Shown: positions 1 to 9,154 of the stretch, in pieces
Layout: every line of letters begins with the position of its first letter
How positions within the stretch are numbered: position 1 is the stretch's first letter
From: JBEKTY01 sp049515555
GTDB taxonomy: Bacteria; Planctomycetota; Planctomycetia; Pirellulales; Thermoguttaceae
Reading direction: 5' to 3'
DNA length: 64,000 nt
Assembly (NCBI GenBank): GCA_049515555.1
Contig: JBEKTY010000029.1
Span: 8,943 to 72,942 of the forward strand
Made by a program: the position numbers and the translations under genes
The notes under the pieces: model-generated
Databases searched by the model: none
What the model saw: only the letters and a program-made list of their open reading frames with translations
Told to the model about the DNA's origin: nothing

Positions 1-273
1 AGCAGTGGCAGCATCCCAATCCCACCGGAGGGGGTTTACAATCCAAGCACTGGTGTGGTATCATCATCCGCAGTCCTGATCACATAAGCCAGGTCCGCCG
101 TACGCGCGCTCATCTTCTCTCGTAAGCGGCTCTCCCAGCGGTTGCGTATCAGTTCGCTTTGCCTCGCAAGGCCCACACCGGATCGTGGCGGTCCATTGGG
201 CGGCCAGTTGTAGCTGGCTGTGAGGCCATCCACCCACGGAAGGTTTCTCTGTTCTTACGTAAGGCGGTAAGCC

Positions 274-513
274 GTGCATCTACTAACGGTTAGTGACAAC
301 CGTGTCCGTCCCCACGGGATTGCAGAGGCGGCGATGGAGTGTCTACATAACAGCCCGTACGAAGCCTTGAGAAGAGTCTCGTGCGAGTGCAAACACGGCG
401 TCCTTTTTCTAAGAGGTCACCTGTTCAGCTTCCACGAAACGCAAATGGCCCAAGAAACCGTGGCCCAGATTGGCGGCGTGACCCAGGTGGTCAATGAAGT
501 GGAAGTGGACTGA
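274..513 (+). CDS. BON-domain small protein
   Basis: Small protein of at most 79 aa whose C-terminal part (from ALRRVSCECKHGVLFLRG to GVTQVVNEVEVD) matches the BON fold: a strand, a G-x-L-x-L-R-G turn, a helix, and a closing V-x-N-x-V-x-V strand. BON domains are known as lipid- or periplasm-associated modules (OsmY type), and planctomycetes carry many single-domain copies. No signal peptide is visible, so this one may act in the cytoplasm. The longest frame starts at GTG 274. An ATG at 334 preceded by GAGGCGG would give a 59-aa protein holding the whole BON core and may be the true start. It stands alone, with no neighbour within 300 bases downstream. Family call fairly sure, role unknown. 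Confidence 0.6.
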   Translation: MHLLTVSDNRVRPHGIAEAAMECLHNSPYEALRRVSCECKHGVLFLRGHLFSFHETQMAQETVAQIGGVTQVVNEVEVD

Positions 514-854
514 GTGCACTCGAATTGCAGACAGGATTACGAGGCAACCTGATTGGGAGAGGCGTGTATTATGTCTATTCCAACAATGAAGCGTTTTCCG
601 TCTGGGGAATAGAAAATGCGTTACTGCTGATTACGGTTGCTCGCCGACGATCAGGAGAGAACGTGGAGCTAATCGGTTAGGGTTTCTTTCCAGGATTGAT
701 GGCCTTCCCCAGTTGACTTGAGCAAAGGCCGCCACGCTCCTGCCGGCGACACGCCGGCCACACGCGTGGGCAGTCACCTGCCCTGACCGGTCCCGGCCAC
801 GGTCGCGCGGCTCGGCGGAACGTACAGCAAACAACTGTAGCAGGAGAATCTCGC
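514..854. other. Intergenic region, no supported gene
   Basis: About 340 bases between the BON gene and the glycosyltransferase. A 51-codon frame opens at TTG 525 and closes at TAG 678-680, but it lacks a placed ribosome site and resembles nothing I know. The last bases hold the ribosome site (AGGAGA near 841-846) of the next gene. No promoter or hairpin stood out. Confidence 0.4.
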
Positions 855-3161
855 ATGGCACGAACCTTGGAAATCCGCAAGCTCGCGTTTATCGGCGATT
901 ACCCGCCGCGCAGGTGCGGCATCGCCACCTTCACCTCCGATCTGCACAATGCCATCGCGAGCCAGTATCCCGACAGCGACTACATCGTCGTGCCGGTGAA
1001 CGACGTTCCCCAAGGCTACGACTATCCGCCGGAGGTCCGTTTCGAATTCCAGGAGCAGGATCTGGACTCGTATCGCCGCGCGGCCGATTTTCTCAACTTC
1101 AGCAACACCGACCTTGTCTCGTTGCAGCACGAGTACGGCATTTACGGCGGGCCGGCCGGCCGGCACATCCTCGGATTGCTGCGCGACCTGCGCATGCCGG
1201 TGGTTTCCACTTTGCACACCATCCTGCGCGAGCCCAACCACGAGCAACGCTGCGTGATGGAGGAGTTGGCCGGACTCTCGGCCCGGCTGATCACCATGTC
1301 GGAACGCGGCAAGTCGTTCCTGACGGAGATCTACGGCGTTCCCGAACACAAAATCGGCGTGATCGCCCACGGCATTCCCAACGTGCCGTTGGTGGATCCC
1401 AACTTCTATAAGGACCAGTTCGGCGTCGAGGGCAAACACGTCCTGCTGACCTTCGGGCTGTTGGCGCCCAACAAGGGGATCGAATACGTGCTCCGCGCAC
1501 TGCCCGAGGTGATTCGGGAGTTTCCCAACGTGATTTACATGGTCCTGGGCGCCACGCATCCCAACCTGTTGCGCGACCAGGGGGAGAGTTACCGTTTGAG
1601 CCTGGAGCGCTTGGCGTGGGACCTGGGGATTGGCAAGCACGTTATCTTTTACAACCGTTTTGTCGAACTGCACGAGTTGACGGAGTTCATTGCGGCCTCT
1701 GACATTTACATCACCCCCTACCTCAATGCGGCGCAAGTCACCTCCGGGACGCTGGCCTACGCCTTCGGTTGCGGGCAGGCGGTCATCTCCACCCCCTATT
1801 GGCACGCGGAAGAGTTGTTGGCCGACAACCGCGGCTTGCTGGTGCCGTTTGCCGACTCGGCCGCGATCGCCCGGGAGATTTGCGGCCTGCTCCACGACGA
1901 ACCGCGCCGCCACGCCATGCGTAAGCGGGCCTACCTGCTGGGGCGGGAGATGATCTGGAGCCACGTGGCGCTGTTGTATATGGAATCGTTTCAGCGGGTG
2001 CGGCGCAGTCGGATCGAGTTCCCCATCAAGCCGCTGGCGATCCCCACGCTCGAAGAGCGGCCCTGGGAACTTCCCCGCTGGCGGCTGGACCATCTGCTGC
2101 GAATGACCGACTCGACGGGGATGTTCCAGCACGCCTGCTTCGCCCTGCCCAGTTTCGCCGAGGGATACTGCACCGACGACAACGCCCGGGCCTTGCTCTT
2201 GACCGTCCTCTTGGCGGAGATCGGGCAGGATTCGCCGGAACTCCAGCAGGCGGGGACGACGTATGCCGCCTTCCTCAACTCCGCCTTCGACTGGGAGAAG
2301 CGTCGCTTCCGCAACTTCCTGGGCTTCGATCGCCGCTGGCTCGAACAGGTCGGCTCGGACGATTGCTTCGGCAGGGCCATGTGGGCCATGGGGGCGTGCA
2401 TCGGCCGATCCAAACGGCTCAACCTTCCCTCCTGGGCCGTGCAGACCTTCGATCGTGCCCTGCCGACCTGCACCGAGCTCACTTCGCCCCGCGCTTGGGC
2501 CTCGACGCTCTTGGGAGTGCACGAGTATTGCCGGCGGCTCAGCGGCGACCGGCTGGTCAATCAATTGCGCGACAGCTTCAGCGGCCGGCTGATCGAGCTC
2601 TACGAACACACCGCGTCCGACGACTGGCAGTGGTTCGAAGACGTCGTCAGCTACGACAACGCCAAGCTCCCGCACGCCCTGATCCTTAGCGGCCGCTGGA
2701 CGAGCAACGGCCGGGCGATGGAGGTCGGCCTGCGCACGCTCCGCTGGCTGACCGACCTTCAGCGTTCCCCGCGCGGTCATTTCCGGCCCATCGGCAACAA
2801 CGGGTTCTGCCGCCGCGGCCAGGAGCCGGCCGACTTCGACCAGCAGCCGATCGAGGCCCAGGCCATGGTCTCCGCGACCATCGAGGCCTATCACGCCACG
2901 GAGGACCCCTTCTGGCTCAACGAGGCCCGCAGGGTCTTCGACTGGTTCCTCGGCGGCAACGATCTCGGCGCGGAGTTGTACGACGCGCGCACCGGCGGCT
3001 GCCGCGACGGCTTGCACCAGGATCGGGCCAATCAGAACCAGGGCGCCGAATCGACGCTTTCCTTCCTGCTGGCGCTGGCGGAGTTGAAGTCGCTGGAGGC
3101 CTCGCTGGCCGCTTTCCGCCGTGCCGGCGACGTCGACCGCGGCTCCCATCGCCTTCAGTAG
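855..3161 (+). CDS. Two-domain GT4 family glycosyltransferase
   Basis: 768-aa cytoplasmic protein. Residues 1-380 form a GT-B glycosyltransferase of family GT4. The N-terminal nucleotide-fold start GDYPPRRCGIATFTSDL is present, followed by LQHEYGIYGG, the linker strand LLTFGLLAPNKGIEYVL, and a donor-site region STPYWHAEELLADNRGLLVPF with acidic residues where the EX7E motif falls. Residues 400-768 are a second, mostly helical domain (SFAEGYCTDDNARALL, EAQAMVSATIEAY) of alpha/alpha-toroid look. Such long GT4 proteins recur in planctomycetes and proteobacteria and in some genomes sit near mannoside phosphorylases, but no such partner is here. Start ATG 855 has AGGAGA a few bases upstream. Donor and acceptor sugars cannot be read from sequence. 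It may elongate or remodel a mannose- or glucose-containing glycan. Confidence 0.75.
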   Translation: MARTLEIRKLAFIGDYPPRRCGIATFTSDLHNAIASQYPDSDYIVVPVNDVPQGYDYPPEVRFEFQEQDLDSYRRAADFLNFSNTDLVSLQHEYGIYGGPAGRHILGLLRDLRMPVVSTLHTILREPNHEQRCVMEELAGLSARLITMSERGKSFLTEIYGVPEHKIGVIAHGIPNVPLVDPNFYKDQFGVEGKHVLLTFGLLAPNKGIEYVLRALPEVIREFPNVIYMVLGATHPNLLRDQGESYRLSLERLAWDLGIGKHVIFYNRFVELHELTEFIAASDIYITPYLNAAQVTSGTLAYAFGCGQAVISTPYWHAEELLADNRGLLVPFADSAAIAREICGLLHDEPRRHAMRKRAYLLGREMIWSHVALLYMESFQRVRRSRIEFPIKPLAIPTLEERPWELPRWRLDHLLRMTDSTGMFQHACFALPSFAEGYCTDDNARALLLTVLLAEIGQDSPELQQAGTTYAAFLNSAFDWEKRRFRNFLGFDRRWLEQVGSDDCFGRAMWAMGACIGRSKRLNLPSWAVQTFDRALPTCTELTSPRAWASTLLGVHEYCRRLSGDRLVNQLRDSFSGRLIELYEHTASDDWQWFEDVVSYDNAKLPHALILSGRWTSNGRAMEVGLRTLRWLTDLQRSPRGHFRPIGNNGFCRRGQEPADFDQQPIEAQAMVSATIEAYHATEDPFWLNEARRVFDWFLGGNDLGAELYDARTGGCRDGLHQDRANQNQGAESTLSFLLALAELKSLEASLAAFRRAGDVDRGSHRLQ

Positions 3162-3477
3162 GGGGTTGAATGCTTGCCGGACTCGCTAACATCCGGAAAT
3201 AACACAGACTGGGGGGTTGTTACGCGATAGACTTCGCCCATCCTCCGCATCTTCGGTAATCTACGATAGCACTGCGGCAAACCACGCACCCCGCTGACCG
3301 ATCGGGTTTCGCGGGGGGCAATTGAGTTTTCCCCTCTTATCGCTATATTGAGGGCATCGGCCGCTTGGGCAGTACCACGCTACACCGAATTGGGCGTGCC
3401 GAGAGCTACTGCGGCGTTGGCGCGGCTTTTCCGCACGTCCTGCCGCACGGAGTTGGCCCGCTGCAAGGAGACGAACC
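3162..3477. other. Leader of the CheBR signalling operon
   Basis: 316 bases without a gene. It contains a sigma70-like promoter (listed separately) and ends with the ribosome site AAGGAG at 3465-3470, seven bases before the GTG start of the CheB-CheR gene. Confidence 0.4.
3322..3349 (+). promoter_or_regulatory. Putative sigma70 promoter of CheBR operon
   Basis: TTGAGT at 3322-3327 and TATATT at 3344-3349 are separated by 16 bases, which is close to the housekeeping consensus. The predicted transcript would start near 3356 and leave a leader of about 120 bases before the GTG at 3478. Seen by eye only. Confidence 0.35.
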
Positions 3478-6246
3478 GTGAAAAAGCCAGCCAAACCCGA
3501 ACGGAAACAAGCCTCTTCGAAAAAGCAGAAACCTGCCCGTCCCGGACCTCAAGGCGCGCCGCCCAAAGAGGGCCGCCCGCGCAGTTCGGAAGCTGCCTTC
3601 CCTATCGTCGGCATCGGCGCTTCCGCCGGGGGGCTGGAGGCGCTGGAGCTCTTCTTGGGGAAAGTGCCGGAAGGCAGCGGCATGGCCTTTGTCATCGTCC
3701 AGCACCTGGACCCGACCCACAAGGGCATGATGGCGGAACTGCTGCAGCGCGGCACCGCCATGCAGGTCATCCAGGTCAAGGATCGCACCCGCGTCCGGCC
3801 GGACTGCGTGTATGTGATCCCGCCGAACAGTGACATGTCCATCCTGCACGGTGTGCTGCACCTGCTCGCCCCGGTGGCGCCGCGGGGCCTGCGCCTGCCC
3901 ATTGATTTCTTCTTCCGCTCCCTGGCCGATGACCGGCAGGACCAGAGCATCGGCGTGATCCTCTCGGGCATGGGCTCCGACGGCACGCTGGGCCTGCGGG
4001 CGATCAAGGAAAAAGCCGGGGTGGTGTTTGTACAGGAACCGGCGTCGGCCAAATTCGACGGCATGCCCGGTAGCGCCGTTGACGCCGGGTTGGCCGACAT
4101 CGTCGCCCCGGTGGAGGAGCTTCCCGGCAAGATCATCGCCTTTCTCCACCACGCGCCCCGCATCGCCAGGCCCGGACTTGCCCAGGAAGACAAAGCCGAG
4201 AGCGGCCTGGAAAAGGTCGTGATCCTGCTGCGGGCGAAGACGGGCCACGACTTTTCCCTGTACAAGAAGACCACCGTCTACCGCCGCATCGAGCGGCGCA
4301 TGGGCATCCACCAGATCGACAGGATTGCCAGCTATGTCCGGCTCTTGCAGGAGAATCCCCAGGAACTGGATCTGCTGTTCAAGGAGCTTCTGATCGGGGT
4401 AACGAGTTTTTTCCGCGACCCGGCGGCGTGGGAACAGTTGAAGAACGAGGTCATCCCGGCGCTGCTGGCCGGGCGCCCGCCCAGTCAGGCGCTGCGGGCC
4501 TGGGTGGCCGGCTGCGCGACCGGGGAGGAGGCTTTTTCCCTGGCCATCGTCTTCAGAGAGGCGATGGAAACTCACAAGCCGGCCGGGGACACTACGCTCC
4601 AGATCTTCGCCACCGACCTGGACCGCGAGGCCGTGGAGAGAGCACGCGAGGCCGTTTTCCCGGCCAACATTGCCGCCGACGTGTCGGCGGAGCGCCTGGG
4701 CCGGTTTTTCGTCAAGGTCGAGCGCGGCTACCAGGTCGCCAAGCCCATCCGCGAGATGGTGGTCTTTGCCCCGCACAACCTCATCAGGGATCCCCCCTTT
4801 ACCAGGCTCGACATCTTGAGCTGCCGAAACCTGCTCATCTACCTGACCCCGGAATTGCAGAAAAAACTGCTGCCGCTCTTTCACTATAGTCTGAATCCGG
4901 GGGGCTTCCTGTTTTTGGGAAACGCGGAGACCACCGGCAACTTTACCGACCTCTTCGCGCCGCCGGCGGGCAAAGGGCGGCTCTACCGCCGGCTCGGGTC
5001 GGCCCTGCGGGCGGAGCCGGTCGCGTTTCCCTCCGCGTTTGTCGCCCCCGTACCGGACGCGCCGCCCAAGGCACTGCAGCCGGCGGCCAACCTGCAGTCG
5101 CTGGCGGATCAAGTGCTCTTGCAGTGCTACTCCCCGGCGGCCGTGCTGATCAACAACAAAGGCGACATCCTGTACATCAGCGGGCGAACGGGCAAATACC
5201 TGGAGCCCCCGGCCGGCAAGACCAACTGGAACATCTTTGCCATGGCCCGCGAAGGGCTGCGCCATGAGCTGACCGGCGCCTTGCAGAAGGCCCTCCGGCA
5301 AAAAGGCGCGGCGACCCTCAGGAACGTGGTCGTGAAGACCAACGGCGGGACGCAGGCGGTGGACCTCACCGTGCGGCCCCTGGAAGAGCCGGAGGAGCTG
5401 CGCGGGTCGGTGATGATCGTCTTTGCGGACGTTGCCACGCCCCCCGAAACCAAGCCGGCCGGTAAGCCCCAGCGCGGACCTGCCCGCAGCGCCCGGCTGG
5501 CGGAAATGGAGCGGGAGATCGAGCAACTTCGTCAGGAGCTGCGGACCACCCGCGAAGAAATGCAGACGTCCCAGGAAGAACTCAAATCCACCAACGAGGA
5601 ACTCCAGTCCACCAACGAGGAACTCCAGTCCACCAACGAGGAACTGACGACCTCCAAGGAAGAGATGCAGTCCATGAACAACGAGTTGCAGGTCAAGGTG
5701 GACGATCTGTTTCGGACGAGCAGCGACCTGAAGAACCTGTTGGACACCACGGACATCGCCACCTTGTTTCTGGACAACGCGCTCCGCGTGCGGCGGTTCA
5801 GTAGCCAGACGACGAAGATCACCCAACTGATCGCCAGCGACGTGGGCCGGCCCATCACCGATATCGCCTCCGACCTCTTCTACCCCGAACTGGGCGAGGA
5901 TGTGCGGCAAGTGCTGCGGACGCTGGGCAGCGCGGAGAAGCAGGTCGCCGCCCGCGACGGGCGCTGGTTTACCGCGCGCATTCTGCCCTACCGCACGCTG
6001 GAGAACAAGATCGACGGCGTGGCGATCAGCTTTGTGGACATCACCGTTTCCAAGACGCTGGAGGCGGAGCTGCGGAAATCGCAAGCCGATTTGGAAAAAC
6101 ACATCGTGGCACAAGACGTGAAGCTGGATCAGGCCGGGGAGAGGTTGCAGGCTGAAATGCAACGCAGCCAACGCGAGAAGGCCGCCGGAACCATTCCGGG
6201 ATCCGGCGAAACAGCGGGGGTCAGCGATGAAAAAGGGCCAGGATAA
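3478..6246 (+). CDS. CheB-CheR-PAS fusion signalling protein
   Basis: 922-aa cytoplasmic protein from a GTG start with AAGGAG upstream. Residues 40-225 are a CheB methylesterase domain without a receiver: GIGASAGGLEAL carries Ser49, VQHLDPTHKG carries His76 and SGMGSDGT carries Asp168, so the catalytic triad is intact. Residues 235-500 are a CheR methyltransferase domain with YRRIERRM, the SAM-binding WVAGCATGEEAFS and DILSCRNLLIYL. A PAS-like region (about 540-640) follows, then a long coiled coil with STNEELQ heptads encoded by 21-bp tandem repeats (about 5587-5649), a second PAS domain (about 735-860) and a short helical tail. In known CheB/CheR-PAS hybrids these domains feed a downstream kinase, and here a kinase gene overlaps the 3' end by 20 bases. 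No chemoreceptor gene is nearby, so the methylated substrate is unknown. Confidence 0.88.
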   Translation: MKKPAKPERKQASSKKQKPARPGPQGAPPKEGRPRSSEAAFPIVGIGASAGGLEALELFLGKVPEGSGMAFVIVQHLDPTHKGMMAELLQRGTAMQVIQVKDRTRVRPDCVYVIPPNSDMSILHGVLHLLAPVAPRGLRLPIDFFFRSLADDRQDQSIGVILSGMGSDGTLGLRAIKEKAGVVFVQEPASAKFDGMPGSAVDAGLADIVAPVEELPGKIIAFLHHAPRIARPGLAQEDKAESGLEKVVILLRAKTGHDFSLYKKTTVYRRIERRMGIHQIDRIASYVRLLQENPQELDLLFKELLIGVTSFFRDPAAWEQLKNEVIPALLAGRPPSQALRAWVAGCATGEEAFSLAIVFREAMETHKPAGDTTLQIFATDLDREAVERAREAVFPANIAADVSAERLGRFFVKVERGYQVAKPIREMVVFAPHNLIRDPPFTRLDILSCRNLLIYLTPELQKKLLPLFHYSLNPGGFLFLGNAETTGNFTDLFAPPAGKGRLYRRLGSALRAEPVAFPSAFVAPVPDAPPKALQPAANLQSLADQVLLQCYSPAAVLINNKGDILYISGRTGKYLEPPAGKTNWNIFAMAREGLRHELTGALQKALRQKGAATLRNVVVKTNGGTQAVDLTVRPLEEPEELRGSVMIVFADVATPPETKPAGKPQRGPARSARLAEMEREIEQLRQELRTTREEMQTSQEELKSTNEELQSTNEELQSTNEELTTSKEEMQSMNNELQVKVDDLFRTSSDLKNLLDTTDIATLFLDNALRVRRFSSQTTKITQLIASDVGRPITDIASDLFYPELGEDVRQVLRTLGSAEKQVAARDGRWFTARILPYRTLENKIDGVAISFVDITVSKTLEAELRKSQADLEKHIVAQDVKLDQAGERLQAEMQRSQREKAAGTIPGSGETAGVSDEKGPG

Positions 6247-7675
6247 CTCAGCCGGTGCGGCCGCGCTGCGCCGCCGGGCGGAAGCGCGGTTCAAAGAGAA
6301 GCAGAGCAGCCGGGGGTCGGAAGCCGGAGGTCCAAGGGCGGCGGTAGAAACGCAGCGGCTCGTCCACGAGCTGGAAGTCCACCAGATTCAGTTGGAGATG
6401 CAGAACGAGGAGCTGCTTCGGACGCGGGCCGAGGTGGAGGCGATCCTTGCCCAATACACCGACCTCTACGACTTTGCCCCCGTGGGCTACTTCACCCTGG
6501 GGCGCGACGGAGCGATCCGCCGGGTGAACCTCACCGGGGCGAGCCTGCTGGGAGTGGATCGCTGCGGGCTGGTGAACCGGCGCTTCGGGCTGTTCGTTTC
6601 CGCTGATTCCCGCCCCGCCTTCGACGCCTTCCTGAAGAAAGTATTTGAAAGCCAGGCGAAAGAGACCTCTGAGCTGGCGCTTCGGAAAGAGGCGAATGAC
6701 CCGTTCTGGGCGCGCATCGATGCAAGAGCCAGCGAGGATGGTCAGGAGTGCCGCGCCGCGGTGGTGGATGTCACTGAGCGCAAGCGGGTGGAAGCCGAGG
6801 TCGAAGCGGCGCAGGAAAAGCTGTCTGTGGAGCAACGGCGCGGGCAGCGCCGCTTGCACAAGCTCAACCGGGAACTCGATCGTCGCAACCGCGAGTTGCA
6901 GGATTTCGTGCAAGTGGCCTCGCACGACCTCCGCGCCCCACTGGTGAACATTCGGGGGTTCGGCGACATGTTGGCGTCGGCCTGCGACCGGGCCCGAACC
7001 GCCGTCGCTCGCATCCAAGACGCAGAGTCCCTCAGAGCCCAACTTCTGCCGCTGTTGGACCAGGAGATCCCGGAGTCGCTGGGGTACATCCGCGCCGGCT
7101 CGAGCAGGATGGATGCACTGCTGGCGGGACTGCTGAACGTCTCGCGAATCGGCAGCGCTGCCCTGGCGATCGAACAACTCGACATGAACCAGATGCTGGC
7201 CGAGACCGTCAAGTCGATGGAGTTCTCTGTGGAGCAGGCAGGCGCGACGGTACAAGTGGATGCCTTGCCCCCGTGCCGCGGAGACGCCACCCAACTTGGC
7301 CAGGTCTTCTCCAACCTGCTCGATAATGCACTCAAGTATCTTGACCCGAGCAGACCCGGGGTCATCCGGGTGTCTGCACACCAGAAGCGGAACGAGGTGC
7401 TCTATTGCGTGGAAGACAATGGCATTGGGATCGATGCGGAACACCAGGACGTGATTTTCGGGCTCTTCTATCGCCTCAACCCGGATCGAGGTGGTGGACA
7501 AGGGTTGGGCCTGACCATCGTACGACGATCTCTTGACCGGCAGCGCGGAAAGATCTGGTTGGAATCGACGCCCAACCAGGGGAGCAAGTTCTTTGTTTCG
7601 CTACCCCCCGCACCGTTGCCTGAATCCGCGCGCTCCAAACTCCATCGACAATCGGAAACCGAGGTCCGACGATGA
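6227..7675 (+). CDS. PAS-domain sensor histidine kinase
   Basis: 482-aa soluble kinase with no membrane segment. An N-terminal helix (residues 40-75) leads into a PAS domain (about 75-185; YDFAPVGYFTLGRDGAIRRVN), a coiled linker, a HisKA dimerisation domain with phospho-acceptor His233 in VASHDLRAPLV, and a HATPase_c domain with N-box NLLDNALKY, G1 box VEDNGIGID, and G2 box GGGQGLGLTIV. The start ATG 6227 lies inside the end of the CheBR gene and the stop overlaps the next start (ATGA at 7672), so all three are probably translationally coupled. It likely autophosphorylates and passes the phosphate to the single-domain regulator next to it and possibly to the CsrA-receiver protein further on. 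Confidence 0.9.
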   Translation: MKKGQDNSAGAAALRRRAEARFKEKQSSRGSEAGGPRAAVETQRLVHELEVHQIQLEMQNEELLRTRAEVEAILAQYTDLYDFAPVGYFTLGRDGAIRRVNLTGASLLGVDRCGLVNRRFGLFVSADSRPAFDAFLKKVFESQAKETSELALRKEANDPFWARIDARASEDGQECRAAVVDVTERKRVEAEVEAAQEKLSVEQRRGQRRLHKLNRELDRRNRELQDFVQVASHDLRAPLVNIRGFGDMLASACDRARTAVARIQDAESLRAQLLPLLDQEIPESLGYIRAGSSRMDALLAGLLNVSRIGSAALAIEQLDMNQMLAETVKSMEFSVEQAGATVQVDALPPCRGDATQLGQVFSNLLDNALKYLDPSRPGVIRVSAHQKRNEVLYCVEDNGIGIDAEHQDVIFGLFYRLNPDRGGGQGLGLTIVRRSLDRQRGKIWLESTPNQGSKFFVSLPPAPLPESARSKLHRQSETEVRR

Positions 7676-8118
7676 AAGAAGACACCGTGATCCTGCTGGC
7701 CGAAGACGACGACGGGCACGCGGCACTGACCCGAATGGCTCTGCGAGAGGTCGGCGTGAACAACCAGATCATTCGATTCAGGGACGGACAGGAAACGGTA
7801 GACTTCCTCTTCGGCAGCGGCCAGGGACCTTCACGCGAGGCGGACGTCCACTATCTCCTCCTTCTGGATCTGCGCATGCCCAAGGTCGACGGCATTGCAG
7901 TCCTTCGACGGATCAGGCAAGACGAGCAAGTGCGGCGGATGCCGGTCGTTGTACTGAGCACTACCGACAATCCGCACGAAATCAAGACGTGCAAGAGCCT
8001 GCACTGTAGTTGCTATGTCGTCAAGCCTGCCGGGTACGAAGCATTCGCCGCGGCCCTGCAGCAGGTAAGAGCCTTCCTTGAGCACCGCCACACACCACGG
8101 ACGACCGGCCAAAGCTAG
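7672..8118 (+). CDS. Single-domain response regulator (Rcp1-like)
   Basis: 148-aa stand-alone receiver domain with no output domain. The acidic pocket EDDD (residues 11-14), phospho-acceptor Asp66 in LLLLDLRMPK, the switch Thr/Ser in VVVLSTTDN and Lys118 in VVKPAG are all in place. The insertion GSGQGPSREAD between helix 2 and strand 3 is typical of the Rcp1-like receivers that partner PAS or phytochrome-type kinases. ATGA overlap with the kinase stop implies co-translation. As it lacks a DNA-binding part, it probably works as a phosphate shuttle or protein-interaction switch. Confidence 0.9.
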   Translation: MKEDTVILLAEDDDGHAALTRMALREVGVNNQIIRFRDGQETVDFLFGSGQGPSREADVHYLLLLDLRMPKVDGIAVLRRIRQDEQVRRMPVVVLSTTDNPHEIKTCKSLHCSCYVVKPAGYEAFAAALQQVRAFLEHRHTPRTTGQS

Positions 8119-8360
8119 CAATGCCGGCTTTGCTGTCAGCGCGTACGCGGATTCTGCCGAGAATTGCCCTTGCACTGGACTCGCTCTCTGCGTTATCCTG
8201 CTTCAGAATTCGGCGGTATCCGCAACAGGCTGACGAGTTTCCACAGTCGGATCGCCGGGGAACCAGACCTCAGATCGAGCAGCAGCTCAGCAGTGGCCTC
8301 CCTGAGCTGGAGAATGAATCCAGATAGCGCACCACGGCTTGTTTCGGGGTCGATTGTCAC

Positions 8361-8366
8361 GGAGGA
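8361..8366 (+). promoter_or_regulatory. GGAGGA ribosome site overlapping CsrA-type motif
   Basis: GGAGGA six bases before ATG 8373 decides the start: the earlier in-frame ATG at 8367 touches this site and is too close. GGA is also the core CsrA recognition sequence, and further GGA triplets occur in the 250-base leader (for example around 8250-8310), so the protein could bind and repress its own leader. The autoregulation is inference. Confidence 0.45.
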
Positions 8367-8372
8367 ATGGCC

Positions 8373-9029
8373 ATGCTGGTTCTGTCTCGCAAGCGGGATA
8401 GTTCGATCCATATTGGAGCGGACATCCGAGTCACGATTCTCGGGATACGCGGGAATCAGGTCAAAGTGGGGGTGGAAGCGCCGGCGGCCATACCTGTATG
8501 GCGCGCGGAGTTCCTTCCCAAAGGTCAGCCTAGCCTGAAATTGCCGGCCCGCGAGGACGGGTGGCCTTCGGGCAAGAAGCCATTCGAAGTCCTGCTGGTC
8601 GAGGACGATCTGGGGCATGCCAAGCTGACTTGCGGGGCGTTCTCGGAGTGCCGCCTACCGAGGCCGATAGAGGTGGCCGTTGCCCAGACGGGCGAGCTCG
8701 CCGTGGAATCGCTCGGCATGGACGGGGGCCAACGCCCGGCTGCCTCACCGTTTGACCTTATCCTCCTCGACTTGTATCTGCCGCGAATGACGGGCCTGGA
8801 CCTTCTTTCAAGGATTCGCACCGACCCCCTCCTGTATTTGACTCCGGTAGTCATGCTCACTTGCGCCGACGACGACGCTGTCGCGGCGGATTGCCTCGAT
8901 GCGGGGGCCAACGCCTTTGTGAGCAAGGCCAGTGATCCCGGGGCATTTCGGACTTCAATTGCTCGGATTGCCGATTTCTGGGGCAACGAATGCCGTGTCC
9001 CCAGACAACAGGTCTGCCGCCCGAGATAG
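8373..9029 (+). CDS. CsrA-receiver domain fusion protein
   Basis: 218-aa protein with an unusual architecture. Residues 1-50 are a CsrA/RsmA domain beginning with the canonical MLVLSRKRDSSIHIG. The RNA-contact positions Leu4, Arg6, Val42 and Arg44 are kept, although position 43 is Trp instead of the usual His. A linker (about 51-70, PSLKLPAREDGWPSGKKP) replaces the CsrA C-terminal helix and leads to a receiver domain (71-200) with acidic pocket Glu77-Asp78-Asp79, phospho-acceptor Asp133 in LILLDLYLPRM, Thr163 and Lys185. CsrA alone is an mRNA-binding homodimer acting at GGA motifs. The fused receiver suggests that phosphorylation changes RNA binding or dimer form. It lies 254 bases after the response regulator on the same strand and precedes a terminator-like hairpin. 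CsrA and receiver calls are firm; phospho-control is inference. Confidence 0.9.
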   Translation: MLVLSRKRDSSIHIGADIRVTILGIRGNQVKVGVEAPAAIPVWRAEFLPKGQPSLKLPAREDGWPSGKKPFEVLLVEDDLGHAKLTCGAFSECRLPRPIEVAVAQTGELAVESLGMDGGQRPAASPFDLILLDLYLPRMTGLDLLSRIRTDPLLYLTPVVMLTCADDDAVAADCLDAGANAFVSKASDPGAFRTSIARIADFWGNECRVPRQQVCRPR

Positions 9030-9129
9030 CGCGTTGATCTTGCCCATCCCATGGGGCGGCAATGGAGATTCGACCAGTTACGGGGAGTAGCAGGGCGATT
9101 GCCGATCGGAAGGGTGGGACTGCCAAGAT

Positions 9130-9154
9130 GACACCGATTGCGTCGATCGGTGTC
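9130..9154 (+). terminator. Terminator-like hairpin after CsrA-receiver gene
   Basis: GACACCGAT and ATCGGTGTC form a perfect 9-bp stem with a 7-base loop, followed by TTCCTT. The hairpin lies 100 bases past the stop of the CsrA-receiver gene. The T tract is short, so it could also be a simple transcript-stabilising hairpin. Confidence 0.5.

Noticed and set aside
525..680. 51-codon frame with a plausible-looking peptide (VYYVYSNNEAFSVWGIEN)
   Set aside because: Needs a TTG start without ribosome site and has no known relatives; kept out for lack of support.
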